From IMG/VR virus record IMGVR_UViG_3300042453_005424, positions 1 to 64,000 of that record: DNA of 64,000 nt; one strand, 5' to 3'. A model generated the notes under the pieces. It was not told the origin of the DNA. It worked only from the letters and a program-made list of their open reading frames with translations, and did not search any database. The stretch comes from a virus. Positions 52,811 to 59,275 of the stretch are shown here, piece after piece. Position numbers and translations under genes: made by a program. Position 1 is the first letter of the stretch, and each line of letters opens with the position of its first letter.

Positions 52811-53388
52811 TGTATCTCCACCTAGATTCTTTTATTGCCGGGGTTGTGCAAGGACTTAAAAAGGAAGCCGGTGTGGACATGGGTGCTATGCCTATAAACG
52901 AAAATATCCTCCCGAATATCTCTTCTCAAGCCAAATGGAGATATGTAAAAACAAAAGATGGTCTTCGGCTTACGGATGGAAATCACGTGTATACTTTCGG
53001 AATTCCTGAAGAATACCCTCAAGAGAGCTCTAGAGTTCTTCGAATGAACGACGAAAATTTATTGAATTTCGAGGCCGACGCTCTCTCGAAAGGAACCGCA
53101 CAAATACATCGTGCCTCTCCTGACAATATATATCTTACTTTGGCCGACGGAGAAAAAAATCCTACCTTCGCACTTCAGCACGAAACAGAGAAGCAATGGC
53201 GGTATACTCCATCTAAAAAGTTTGTGGAAAAATTGCGAGCCTCTGGTGCTCCAGTCAGTGCGCCCTCTTCTCTCAGTGAAACCGAGAAAAGCCATGCCGG
53301 GGAAAATTTAACGCTAATCAGCCCAGAAAGCCTTTTGGATGGAGGAAAGGACGAGCTCAGAAATTCTTTTGAACCTTCGAGAGGCTAA
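52807..53388 (+). CDS. Hypothetical virion-type protein
   Basis: A 193-residue protein that begins with S-F-I-A-G-V-V-Q-G-L-K-K-E-A-G-V-D, a shortened form of the recurrent helical module with a K-x-A site. The middle (residues about 40-135) is beta-rich with W-R-Y-V-K-T-K-D-G-L-R-L. The end is Ser/Glu-rich. Its ATG overlaps the upstream stop (ATGA), showing translational coupling. Function unknown; probably cargo like its neighbours. Confidence 0.55.
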   Translation: MMYLHLDSFIAGVVQGLKKEAGVDMGAMPINENILPNISSQAKWRYVKTKDGLRLTDGNHVYTFGIPEEYPQESSRVLRMNDENLLNFEADALSKGTAQIHRASPDNIYLTLADGEKNPTFALQHETEKQWRYTPSKKFVEKLRASGAPVSAPSSLSETEKSHAGENLTLISPESLLDGGKDELRNSFEPSRG

Positions 53389-53394
53389 AGCGCC

Positions 53395-53787
53395 ATGAAC
53401 AAAACAGCTTTTCCAGAGTTAAATACTTCTCCTTTTAGTATCGGAGGAAGATCTCCATACGGGCGCCCTCTTATGGGACCTGACATGATTAGCGATCCGG
53501 TTAAAGTTATGCAGCTCGTAAGTCAAGACAAAGGGATATCCCGCGGGCAAAAACAATCAGTTATTACTATGCTTAATTCTCCGGAATTCGTGGACCATAT
53601 ACTGGTAGGTGCTGCCGGAGCAGCGTTAGGGAATGCTATAGCCAAATATTCAAATATACCTCAACCGGCTAGAACTTTGTTGAGCTTGGCGGGCTTCGGA
53701 ATAGGTAATATAATATACAACACATTACAAAACAGAGAATTTATTTCTTATGACCAAGAAACAGCCAAAGCAAAAATAAAATTATAA
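53395..53787 (+). CDS. Small glycine-zipper protein
   Basis: A 130-residue protein. It starts N-K-T-A-F-P-E-L. Residues about 66-110 hold two hydrophobic stretches, V-G-A-A-G-A-A-L-G-N-A-I-A-K and L-S-L-A-G-F-G-I-G-N-I-I-Y, with G-x-x-x-G spacing, so it may insert in a membrane as a hairpin. The C-terminus is Lys-rich. It lies 6 bp after the previous gene. Confidence 0.55.
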   Translation: MNKTAFPELNTSPFSIGGRSPYGRPLMGPDMISDPVKVMQLVSQDKGISRGQKQSVITMLNSPEFVDHILVGAAGAALGNAIAKYSNIPQPARTLLSLAGFGIGNIIYNTLQNREFISYDQETAKAKIKL

Positions 53788-53791
53788 AATT

Positions 53792-54148
53792 ATGGAATTA
53801 ACAGAATATTCATCAGCAATTAAAAACGAGCTAGCTTTGGAGTTAGCTAAAAATGGCCACACGCTCGAAGATTTCGAAAACGGTCTAGCTTCCTTGAACA
53901 CAGGCGAAGGTGTTTTAAAAGTTGCTACAATCGAGGCCGGACTACTTCCGGGAGTTTTGAGCGGTGTTCAACAAGCTCCGGGACTCATATTCAAAACATT
54001 TGCCGCTGGTGGAGCTTTAGGAGGTTTAGCTGCGGACGAAATGGACAGCTCTGTAGACGAATTGAATAAATCGCTTGACCGAGAGCGTGAAAAGATTAAA
54101 TTAGTCAAAAGAATCACTGAAAACTTAAAGAGAGAGCATGGGTTATAA
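53792..54148 (+). CDS. Small membrane-hairpin-like protein
   Basis: A 118-residue protein: N-terminal helical part (K-N-E-L-A-L-E-L-A-K-N-G-H-T-L-E-D-F), then V-L-K-V-A fitting the K-x-A pattern, then a hydrophobic Gly/Ala segment (F-K-T-F-A-A-G-G-A-L-G-G-L-A) and a charged C-terminal helix. It overlaps the next gene by 11 bp. Similar in layout to the other cargo candidates. Confidence 0.55.
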   Translation: MELTEYSSAIKNELALELAKNGHTLEDFENGLASLNTGEGVLKVATIEAGLLPGVLSGVQQAPGLIFKTFAAGGALGGLAADEMDSSVDELNKSLDREREKIKLVKRITENLKREHGL

Positions 54149-54533
54149 TCAAGACTACACAGCAAAACAGTCCGAAGCCACCGAGCACTTTGATTTCGGG
54201 AGTTCGTCAGGCGACCCGCTTAATTCCGTAAGCAGAAAACGAAACATCCGAAACGAAGTGACTAACAAGGGAGGATTCGACCCTGAGGTAATCATCGATG
54301 CGTTCGAAAAATCTAGAGGAATTCGCTCCCGGCAAAAGAACGAGTTAGAAAATTATAAATTTAAAAACATTATATTAGACCCTGAGAAACAAAAGGATCA
54401 AGATATGCTTAATGAGTTGATGAACAATAAGAAATATCTTATTACTTTATGGAAAGACACGTGGACGCAGCAGGGAAGTTTTCGAGTATTTATTATATAC
54501 GGCGCGAAAGAAGACGAATCAGCTAAAACGTAA
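54138..54533 (+). CDS. Hypothetical protein
   Basis: A 131-residue charged protein with a central part R-K-R-N-I-R-N-E-V-T-N and a C-terminal beta-like part (G-S-F-R-V-F-I-I-Y-G-A-K). Overlaps the upstream gene by 11 bp, so it is co-translated. No family recognised. It closes the GC-richer block; the following gap holds a promoter candidate. Confidence 0.5.
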   Translation: MGYNQDYTAKQSEATEHFDFGSSSGDPLNSVSRKRNIRNEVTNKGGFDPEVIIDAFEKSRGIRSRQKNELENYKFKNIILDPEKQKDQDMLNELMNNKKYLITLWKDTWTQQGSFRVFIIYGAKEDESAKT

Positions 54534-54584
54534 CAAAAATCTCGGGCGAAGAATCATTTCGAGCCGGACTGCGTAGAATTTGAT

Positions 54585-54613
54585 TTACTTATAAACACCT
54601 ATAATTGTATACT
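54585..54613 (+). promoter_or_regulatory. Promoter candidate for 54.6-57.7 kb genes
   Basis: TTACTT (54585-54590), 17 bp, TATACT (54608-54613), 14 bp before the ATG at 54628. The same TATACTGTA string occurs just before the small gene at 58,440. Overlapping alternative: TATAAT at 54599-54604 with a poor -35. Confidence 0.4.
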
Positions 54614-54627
54614 GTAGATGAATACTT

Positions 54628-55809
54628 ATGAACGAACAGATCCGGAATTTATTAAAAAAATCGCGTTGTTGGGAAGGTTATAAGCCTGTTCCAGGTAAAA
54701 AGCCTTATACCAAAGATTCTTGTGCGCCGGTGGAAAAGAAGGACCCGGAGAAAGCAGGTAGCACCAACATTCCACTCTCACCTGAAGAGAGCTATCTGGC
54801 TTCGCAGTTAATAGGAAAAAGTCTTTTTAGCGCTATCCAATTAGCTAAAGAAAAAGAAAGACAACAGAACATTTTAAGCCAAGAGCTGATAGGTGCAGAC
54901 GGGGGAGATATATTACGTATTCCTATACCTAAGAAACTTCTGCCTAATCCTACAGGGCAGAAACAAGCCTCTCATACTCCTTCGCCAGAAGCTATGTCAG
55001 CTATGCAGGATTTAATAGCTTATAATAATTATGTTCGTAAACACGGTAATCCTGATGCTTATGATGAAAAAATAAGACGAGGATTAGATCCGTTACTTAA
55101 TAGGGTTTCGATGTCGCAGGGTAACCTGCACCGTTTAGGTGATGCCGGGATTATGTCTATTTTTCCTTTTGGAAAAGCACATAAACAAAGAAAACAATAC
55201 GACCAAGACATAGACTGGATCAATAGCGAGTTGAAGAAATCCGCAAACGACGATTATTCTGATGCGCTTCACACGAACCACGAACCTGGTGTTTTAGCCC
55301 GAGCGCTGAAGTTAAATACACACCCTGTTAAAAAAATAATGGGAATGCAGAGCGGATTTCGCGACGCTAAAAAAGAATTTTATTTCCAAGAAAAAGCGCA
55401 AATTGCCCAAGAGCTGATGAATGCTCAAAAAGAATACATTGAGCTTCTGGAAAGAATCAAAACCGGTGAAGAAAAGCTCGGTAAAGCCTCGAGTACTCCA
55501 TGTGTTGACGCTTTTTGCAACGGAATAGCCCATAGCGCGCTTTTTGGAGAGGAGGCTGCGGCAAAAACCGCTGGTGCTGAAAACGTGGATATCTCCGACG
55601 GATCAATAAACCGTCTGCTGAAAGATACTTTTAGCGCAGTGAAAAAACCTTTTCAACCTGCGGTAGATACTGCGGCAAGCGGGTTACTTGCCACTTCGGC
55701 TGGAACAGCATATTTAACATATTTATTGCGTAAAAGAATGCGTGAAGAACCTGAAAAATATATGCAGGAAAAATTGCCTACCAGAGTGGAGCTGCAGCCT
55801 TATGAGTAA
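54628..55809 (+). CDS. Virion-type protein with CW-x-GY-x-PVPGKKPY motif
   Basis: A 393-residue protein. Residues about 13-33 read R-C-W-E-G-Y-K-P-V-P-G-K-K-P-Y-T-K-D-S-C, a short Cys-flanked motif I recall from other phage and algal-virus proteins of aquatic origin, with unknown role. The middle is helical and basic. Residues about 290-320 hold D-A-F-C-N-G-I-A-H-S-A and A-A-A-K-T-A-G, which may be a diverged form of the recurrent helical tag. A hydrophobic stretch near the end (A-A-S-G-L-L-A-T-S-A-G-T-A-Y-L) suggests a membrane anchor. Overlaps the next gene by 8 bp. Confidence 0.6.
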   Translation: MNEQIRNLLKKSRCWEGYKPVPGKKPYTKDSCAPVEKKDPEKAGSTNIPLSPEESYLASQLIGKSLFSAIQLAKEKERQQNILSQELIGADGGDILRIPIPKKLLPNPTGQKQASHTPSPEAMSAMQDLIAYNNYVRKHGNPDAYDEKIRRGLDPLLNRVSMSQGNLHRLGDAGIMSIFPFGKAHKQRKQYDQDIDWINSELKKSANDDYSDALHTNHEPGVLARALKLNTHPVKKIMGMQSGFRDAKKEFYFQEKAQIAQELMNAQKEYIELLERIKTGEEKLGKASSTPCVDAFCNGIAHSALFGEEAAAKTAGAENVDISDGSINRLLKDTFSAVKKPFQPAVDTAASGLLATSAGTAYLTYLLRKRMREEPEKYMQEKLPTRVELQPYE

Positions 55810-56161
55810 CCTCAAAGCAGCTTTTAACGCGGGGTTTTTAAAACGTGCCGAGGCTCGAGGTTTTCGAGAAGATCAGGCAGCCATGCTTCTAGGCAAAACA
55901 GCAGGAAACGGTGCATTGATAGGACGATTAATGAGTACAGCAAAAAACCTCCACAATGTTTGGCCAGCCATGTCTAAAACAAGCCCTGCGGCATACGATA
56001 AAATGTATAATACGTATAATACACTCAAAGGGCTCATGAGCCAGGGAATAGCTCCCAAAACAAACCCTAGCAGAAGAACAATACAGGCTGATTATACTAG
56101 GCTGTTGAAACACCGAGTGAATAATTTGAATCCCCAGGCGAGCAAACTTCAATCAAAGTAA
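55802..56161 (+). CDS. Small protein with N-terminal GFLKRA module
   Basis: 119 residues from the ATG at 55802, which overlaps the stop of the previous gene. Residues 8-33 read F-N-A-G-F-L-K-R-A-E-A-R-G-F-R-E-D-Q, followed by L-L-G-K-T-A-G, the clearest copy of the recurrent tag on the plus strand, again at the extreme N-terminus and ending in K-x-A. The rest is basic and helical. The longer frame starting further upstream is not needed. Confidence 0.65.
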   Translation: MSNLKAAFNAGFLKRAEARGFREDQAAMLLGKTAGNGALIGRLMSTAKNLHNVWPAMSKTSPAAYDKMYNTYNTLKGLMSQGIAPKTNPSRRTIQADYTRLLKHRVNNLNPQASKLQSK

Positions 56162-56168
56162 CTGCACA

Positions 56169-56792
56169 ATGAATTTAGACTGGACTGCATGCAATAAAGG
56201 AATAGCTGATGAACTAGAGAAACACGCCCGCTGGGGAGCTATTGGTAACGCAGCTAAGCAAGTTTTTAATTTAGGCAGAAAAGCTTTTTTACCTGCAGCC
56301 GCCGCTGGTGGTGCTTTTACGTTAGGAAAAGGTTTGTATAACAAATATAGGGATATCACAGGAACTATAGACGGTGTAGGAAATGCTATAAACAAGCTGG
56401 CTCCGGTAGGCCTTATGGCTATGCTGGCATCAGGTATGCGCAAAAGCGCACCCCAACTTCCCACACCTGCGCCTAGAGGAGCCTTTGATGCTAAGTCTTT
56501 ATTGGGTGTTAACCCTGCCGGGGTGTCTACACTAACCTCACCTAAAGTAGGTCCTATGAATATAAAAATTGCGAATCCTCTTTATGACCCTTTGCTTTGG
56601 GCTGCGAGAAATCGCGTAGCTAACCATGTTTTAAACGAAGTAACAAAGACAAGTCCGTCAGGGGCTGGTGAAAGAGCAAAACTAACCGAAGAAAATCCTA
56701 AAAAAATTGAATTAACCTCTAAATATCCTGAGCTTGCAAAGTTATTAGAAGACGAAGAAAACAAAGCTTATTTAAACAAATTGCTAGCATAA
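56169..56792 (+). CDS. Glycine-zipper protein
   Basis: A 207-residue protein. The N-terminus has K-G-I-A-D-E-L-E-K-H-A, a weak match to the recurrent module. Residues about 42-58 are A-A-A-A-G-G-A-F-T-L-G-K-G and residues about 72-90 a second hydrophobic helix (L-A-P-V-G-L-M-A-M-L-A-S-G). The C-terminal 40 residues are charged and helical. It lies 7 bp after the previous gene. Probably cargo. Confidence 0.55.
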   Translation: MNLDWTACNKGIADELEKHARWGAIGNAAKQVFNLGRKAFLPAAAAGGAFTLGKGLYNKYRDITGTIDGVGNAINKLAPVGLMAMLASGMRKSAPQLPTPAPRGAFDAKSLLGVNPAGVSTLTSPKVGPMNIKIANPLYDPLLWAARNRVANHVLNEVTKTSPSGAGERAKLTEENPKKIELTSKYPELAKLLEDEENKAYLNKLLA

Positions 56793-56841
56793 TAATAATT
56801 GCTTGCACTGATGCTCCGGAAAGATTAGTTTAATTTTAATT

Positions 56842-57069
56842 ATGCCGGCAGAAAATAAGCAAATATATATCCCAGAGCTGTTCGTCAAAGGAACATACAT
56901 AGAAGAAGTGGGTACAGCACAAGATAAAGTGGTTTATCCAGGAGCGGAATTCAACATAGCGTTAACTATGAAAGATTTTGAAAATTCGGAAGATTACCAC
57001 ACAGTATGGATAGCGATAACAAAAGCGATTAAATCAAAACTAAACAATGGAAACCTCACCTGCCCCTAA
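56842..57069 (+). CDS. Small protein overlapping RNAP beta fragment
   Basis: A 75-residue protein, beta-like at the start (Q-I-Y-I-P-E-L-F-V-K-G-T-Y-I) and helical at the end (V-W-I-A-I-T-K-A-I-K-S). Its last 23 bp overlap the start of the beta N-terminal gene, so the two are probably translated together. No family recognised. A role with the RNAP fragment is only suggested by coupling. Confidence 0.5.
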   Translation: MPAENKQIYIPELFVKGTYIEEVGTAQDKVVYPGAEFNIALTMKDFENSEDYHTVWIAITKAIKSKLNNGNLTCP

Positions 57070-57712
57070 AAATACGCGAGCACTTTTTGACCCAGAAAAT
57101 TTGCGTAATATGTTGTTTGAAACTGCTGTAAGCAGTTTTGATAAAAAGTTAAATGCTATCGAAACGCCAGACTTTAAATTAGTCGCTAAAAATTTAACAG
57201 TTGAGGTCCCGCAGATAACTATATCAGCGCAAAAAAAAGCTATTTTAGAAAAAAAGGATCTAACCGTACCACTCAAAGGAACCGTAGATCTTATACATAA
57301 GCCGACAGGAAAAGTGGTAGAAACCAAGAAAACAACGATTGCGCAAATTCCGTATGTAACAAATCATAATACTGTAATATATAATGGTTCAGAGTATGAG
57401 CCTGTTAACCAACAACGGCTTCTCCCAGGTATATACTCCAGAATAAGGCAAGACGGTATAGCTGAAGCCCACATCAATCCTGAAAGTAGAACAGGTATGG
57501 CTGGCAGGATATTGTTTTTGCCGGATAAACAACTATTCGTTTTTATGGTGAGAAATTCTCAAATAAAGCTCTACGGAATTTTACACGACCTAGGAATACC
57601 TGACGCTATGATAAAAAAAGCTTGGGGAGAAAAAATTTACTCAGCTAATAGAATATTTTATACAGGAGATGAAATTGACAAGCTCTACGGTGTGCTTATC
57701 GGAGATGAATGA
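57047..57712 (+). CDS. RNA polymerase beta subunit, N-terminal fragment
   Basis: A 221-residue protein resembling the N-terminal part (protrusion) of bacterial beta. Residues about 97-131 read I-A-Q-I-P-Y-V-T-N-H-N-T-V-I-Y-N-G and then E-P-V-N-Q-Q-R-L-L-P-G-I-Y-S, matching the conserved I-G-x-I-P-x-M-T-x-x-G-T-F-I-x-N-G-x-E-R-V-x-x-x-Q-x-x-R-S-P-G. Residues about 137-200 follow the P-E-S-x-x-G / L-x-x-x-L region. It ends before the lobe and fork regions. It is 8 kb away from the fused beta-beta' gene and on the opposite strand, so the polymerase is assembled from separate chains. The middle of beta is not found in this window. Confidence 0.75.
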   Translation: METSPAPKNTRALFDPENLRNMLFETAVSSFDKKLNAIETPDFKLVAKNLTVEVPQITISAQKKAILEKKDLTVPLKGTVDLIHKPTGKVVETKKTTIAQIPYVTNHNTVIYNGSEYEPVNQQRLLPGIYSRIRQDGIAEAHINPESRTGMAGRILFLPDKQLFVFMVRNSQIKLYGILHDLGIPDAMIKKAWGEKIYSANRIFYTGDEIDKLYGVLIGDE

Positions 57713-57722
57713 TATTATGTAG

Positions 57723-57750
57723 TTGCGAGCTGCAAGAAACATGATACAAT
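57723..57750 (+). promoter_or_regulatory. Promoter candidate for the 131-residue gene
   Basis: TTGCGA (57723-57728), 16 bp, TACAAT (57745-57750), about 110 bp before the ATG at 57860. The leader contains a short hairpin (GAAATA/TATTTC). Confidence 0.5.
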
Positions 57751-57859
57751 AATTAATAGCAATGGAGCAGATCCTCGATCCCTCTGGGAAATAGCAAAAT
57801 ATTTCCTGTTGCGTTTGGACTTTTCGTTGCTATATTAACAATCAACCAAACTTAAATAT

Positions 57860-58255
57860 ATGGCAGACAAAAACATTAAAAAAACCAAAGTAGCCACCCA
57901 CGATGTTGGAGGGCTCAAAAGCACAAGATACGAAAAAATTCAAGTAAGCTATGGAACAATTGCCACGACAGATTGGACATGGGGAACGACTGGTGCCGGA
58001 GATGACGTACTGATCTTTTCCGAAGTTCCTTCTCAGGATATTATTCGCGCCACGATCGTACTTCACCGTACAAGCCCTGTTGTTTTGGATATCTATCCCG
58101 GAACAAATACAGCTGCAGTGATTGACTGGGTTGTCGGAGGAACAGCTGCTGATCGCCCGCAGATTAGTTATGTTATCAACTATGTTCGAGGAACAGGTTC
58201 GGTAGGAACTTCTGGCCCCGGAGATCTTCTTCGCGTTAGACCTAAAGTTTCCTAA
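57860..58255 (+). CDS. Abundant beta-rich virion protein candidate
   Basis: A 131-residue protein with alternating beta strands (S-Y-G-T-I-A-T-T-D-W-T-W, then I-R-A-T-I-V-L-H-R-T-S-P-V-V-L-D-I-Y-P-G) and no membrane segment. It has its own promoter candidate, a 110-nt leader and a very strong terminator, and uses codons similar to the capsid gene. This monocistronic layout suggests an abundant structural protein, perhaps a decoration or fibre protein. No family recognised. Confidence 0.6.
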   Translation: MADKNIKKTKVATHDVGGLKSTRYEKIQVSYGTIATTDWTWGTTGAGDDVLIFSEVPSQDIIRATIVLHRTSPVVLDIYPGTNTAAVIDWVVGGTAADRPQISYVINYVRGTGSVGTSGPGDLLRVRPKVS

Positions 58256-58282
58256 AAAACTTACTGTAATCGTAGCTATTAT

Positions 58283-58307
58283 AAAAAGGGCCTTCGGGCC
58301 CTTTTTT
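58283..58307 (+). terminator. Rho-independent terminator with UUCG loop
   Basis: Stem GGGCC/GGCCC (58288-58292 and 58297-58301), TTCG tetraloop, flanked by an A-run and followed by six T. Textbook terminator 28 bp after the 131-residue gene. Confidence 0.92.
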
Positions 58308-58439
58308 AGTAGCTTATAAAATTTGCTTAATTTTTTGCTTGCAGCCGAACAGATTTTATTGAATATTGGAGCAAGCTTTTAAATCGCCGGTAATAAATAG
58401 CTACTTAAAATTTTAATCTTAATCTTATACTGTATAAAA

Positions 58440-58607
58440 ATGCCTGAACCTTTAAGCACAAAAGAAAAAGTTTTTAACCTAGTTATAGAATTAGAGGATA
58501 TTAAAAAAGCCAAAAGATCCGCAGTAAAAAGTTATAACGAAGATATCAAAAGAATCTCTGATGAAATAAAAGAACTTATTGACGGCGAGGATGAAAAAAA
58601 GGCCTAA
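58440..58607 (+). CDS. Small charged helical protein (55 residues)
   Basis: ATG at 58440-58442 to TAA at 58605-58607. The product is Lys/Glu-rich and helical (E-K-V-F-N-L-V-I-E-L-E-D-I-K-K), probably a coiled coil. A TATACTGTA string lies just upstream. It leads the 92-residue coiled-coil gene. Function unknown. Confidence 0.55.
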   Translation: MPEPLSTKEKVFNLVIELEDIKKAKRSAVKSYNEDIKRISDEIKELIDGEDEKKA

Positions 58608-58637
58608 CCGTTTTAACTTAAACATAATAATAATTTA

Positions 58638-58916
58638 ATGAGTAACACTAAAGTAGAATTACCTGTAGTCACAGAAACAAGCACCGAAGGAAAGCACCCG
58701 TCTATTCTTTTAGTAGCTGACGGCCTTCGTCAAGCTGAAGAAAATTTAAAAGACCAAGAAGCTAATATTAAAAAATTTACAGAACAGCTTCAAAATCTGC
58801 ATAGTTTGAGGATCGCGACTATGGCTCAAAGGAATTTGCTTCTTGAGCTTCAAAATAAAATCGTAGAGTTGGAGCAGCTTCAACCTTCCGCACCCAAGCC
58901 TACGGCTGCAGAATAA
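58638..58916 (+). CDS. Coiled-coil protein
   Basis: A 92-residue protein; residues about 25-82 form a continuous coiled coil (A-E-E-N-L-K-D-Q-E-A-N-I-K-K-F, then L-L-L-E-L-Q-N-K-I-V-E-L). The N- and C-termini are disordered. It lies 30 bp after the 55-residue gene and 20 bp before a membrane protein. Function unknown; perhaps a tether. Confidence 0.55.
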   Translation: MSNTKVELPVVTETSTEGKHPSILLVADGLRQAEENLKDQEANIKKFTEQLQNLHSLRIATMAQRNLLLELQNKIVELEQLQPSAPKPTAAE

Positions 58917-58936
58917 CGTAAAATTTTGAGTTAGCG

Positions 58937-59275
58937 ATGATTATAGATTTTGCCATCGTAGCTTTGGTATTAAGCTATTTTTTAGTAGTCTGGCTAAAAA
59001 CGGACGCGTTTGCTGAATACATGATATTATTTAGATTAACAAAATTATTTCATATGGAAGAATATAAGCAATTACGCGCAGACGGCTACGATGGAAACTA
59101 TATCGATTTTTTAGTAGAATATTATAAAGATAAATTTTTTGTCAGGCTTTTGTCATGCCCTGTGTGTTTGAGTTTTTGGTTAGGAATGGCAGCTATAGCT
59201 ATAAATGGGCTAGGAGCAATAATTGTTCCTCCTTTGGTGTTGTTTTCATATCTGCTATTTAATAAACTAATGTAA
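58937..59275 (+). CDS. Membrane protein with CPVC-x-SFW motif
   Basis: A 112-residue protein with an N-terminal transmembrane helix (I-V-A-L-V-L-S-Y-F-L-V-V-W-L), a hydrophilic middle and a C-terminal membrane region preceded by S-C-P-V-C-L-S-F-W-L-G. That motif is the hallmark of small phage membrane proteins I associate with the DUF1360-like group; function unknown. It ends 1 bp into the start of the cysteine-repeat gene (TAATG), so the two are coupled. Confidence 0.65.
   Translation: MIIDFAIVALVLSYFLVVWLKTDAFAEYMILFRLTKLFHMEEYKQLRADGYDGNYIDFLVEYYKDKFFVRLLSCPVCLSFWLGMAAIAINGLGAIIVPPLVLFSYLLFNKLM

Noticed and set aside
54541-54575. Terminator in the gap after the 131-residue gene at 54,138
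   Set aside because: Only a weak imperfect stem and no T-run.
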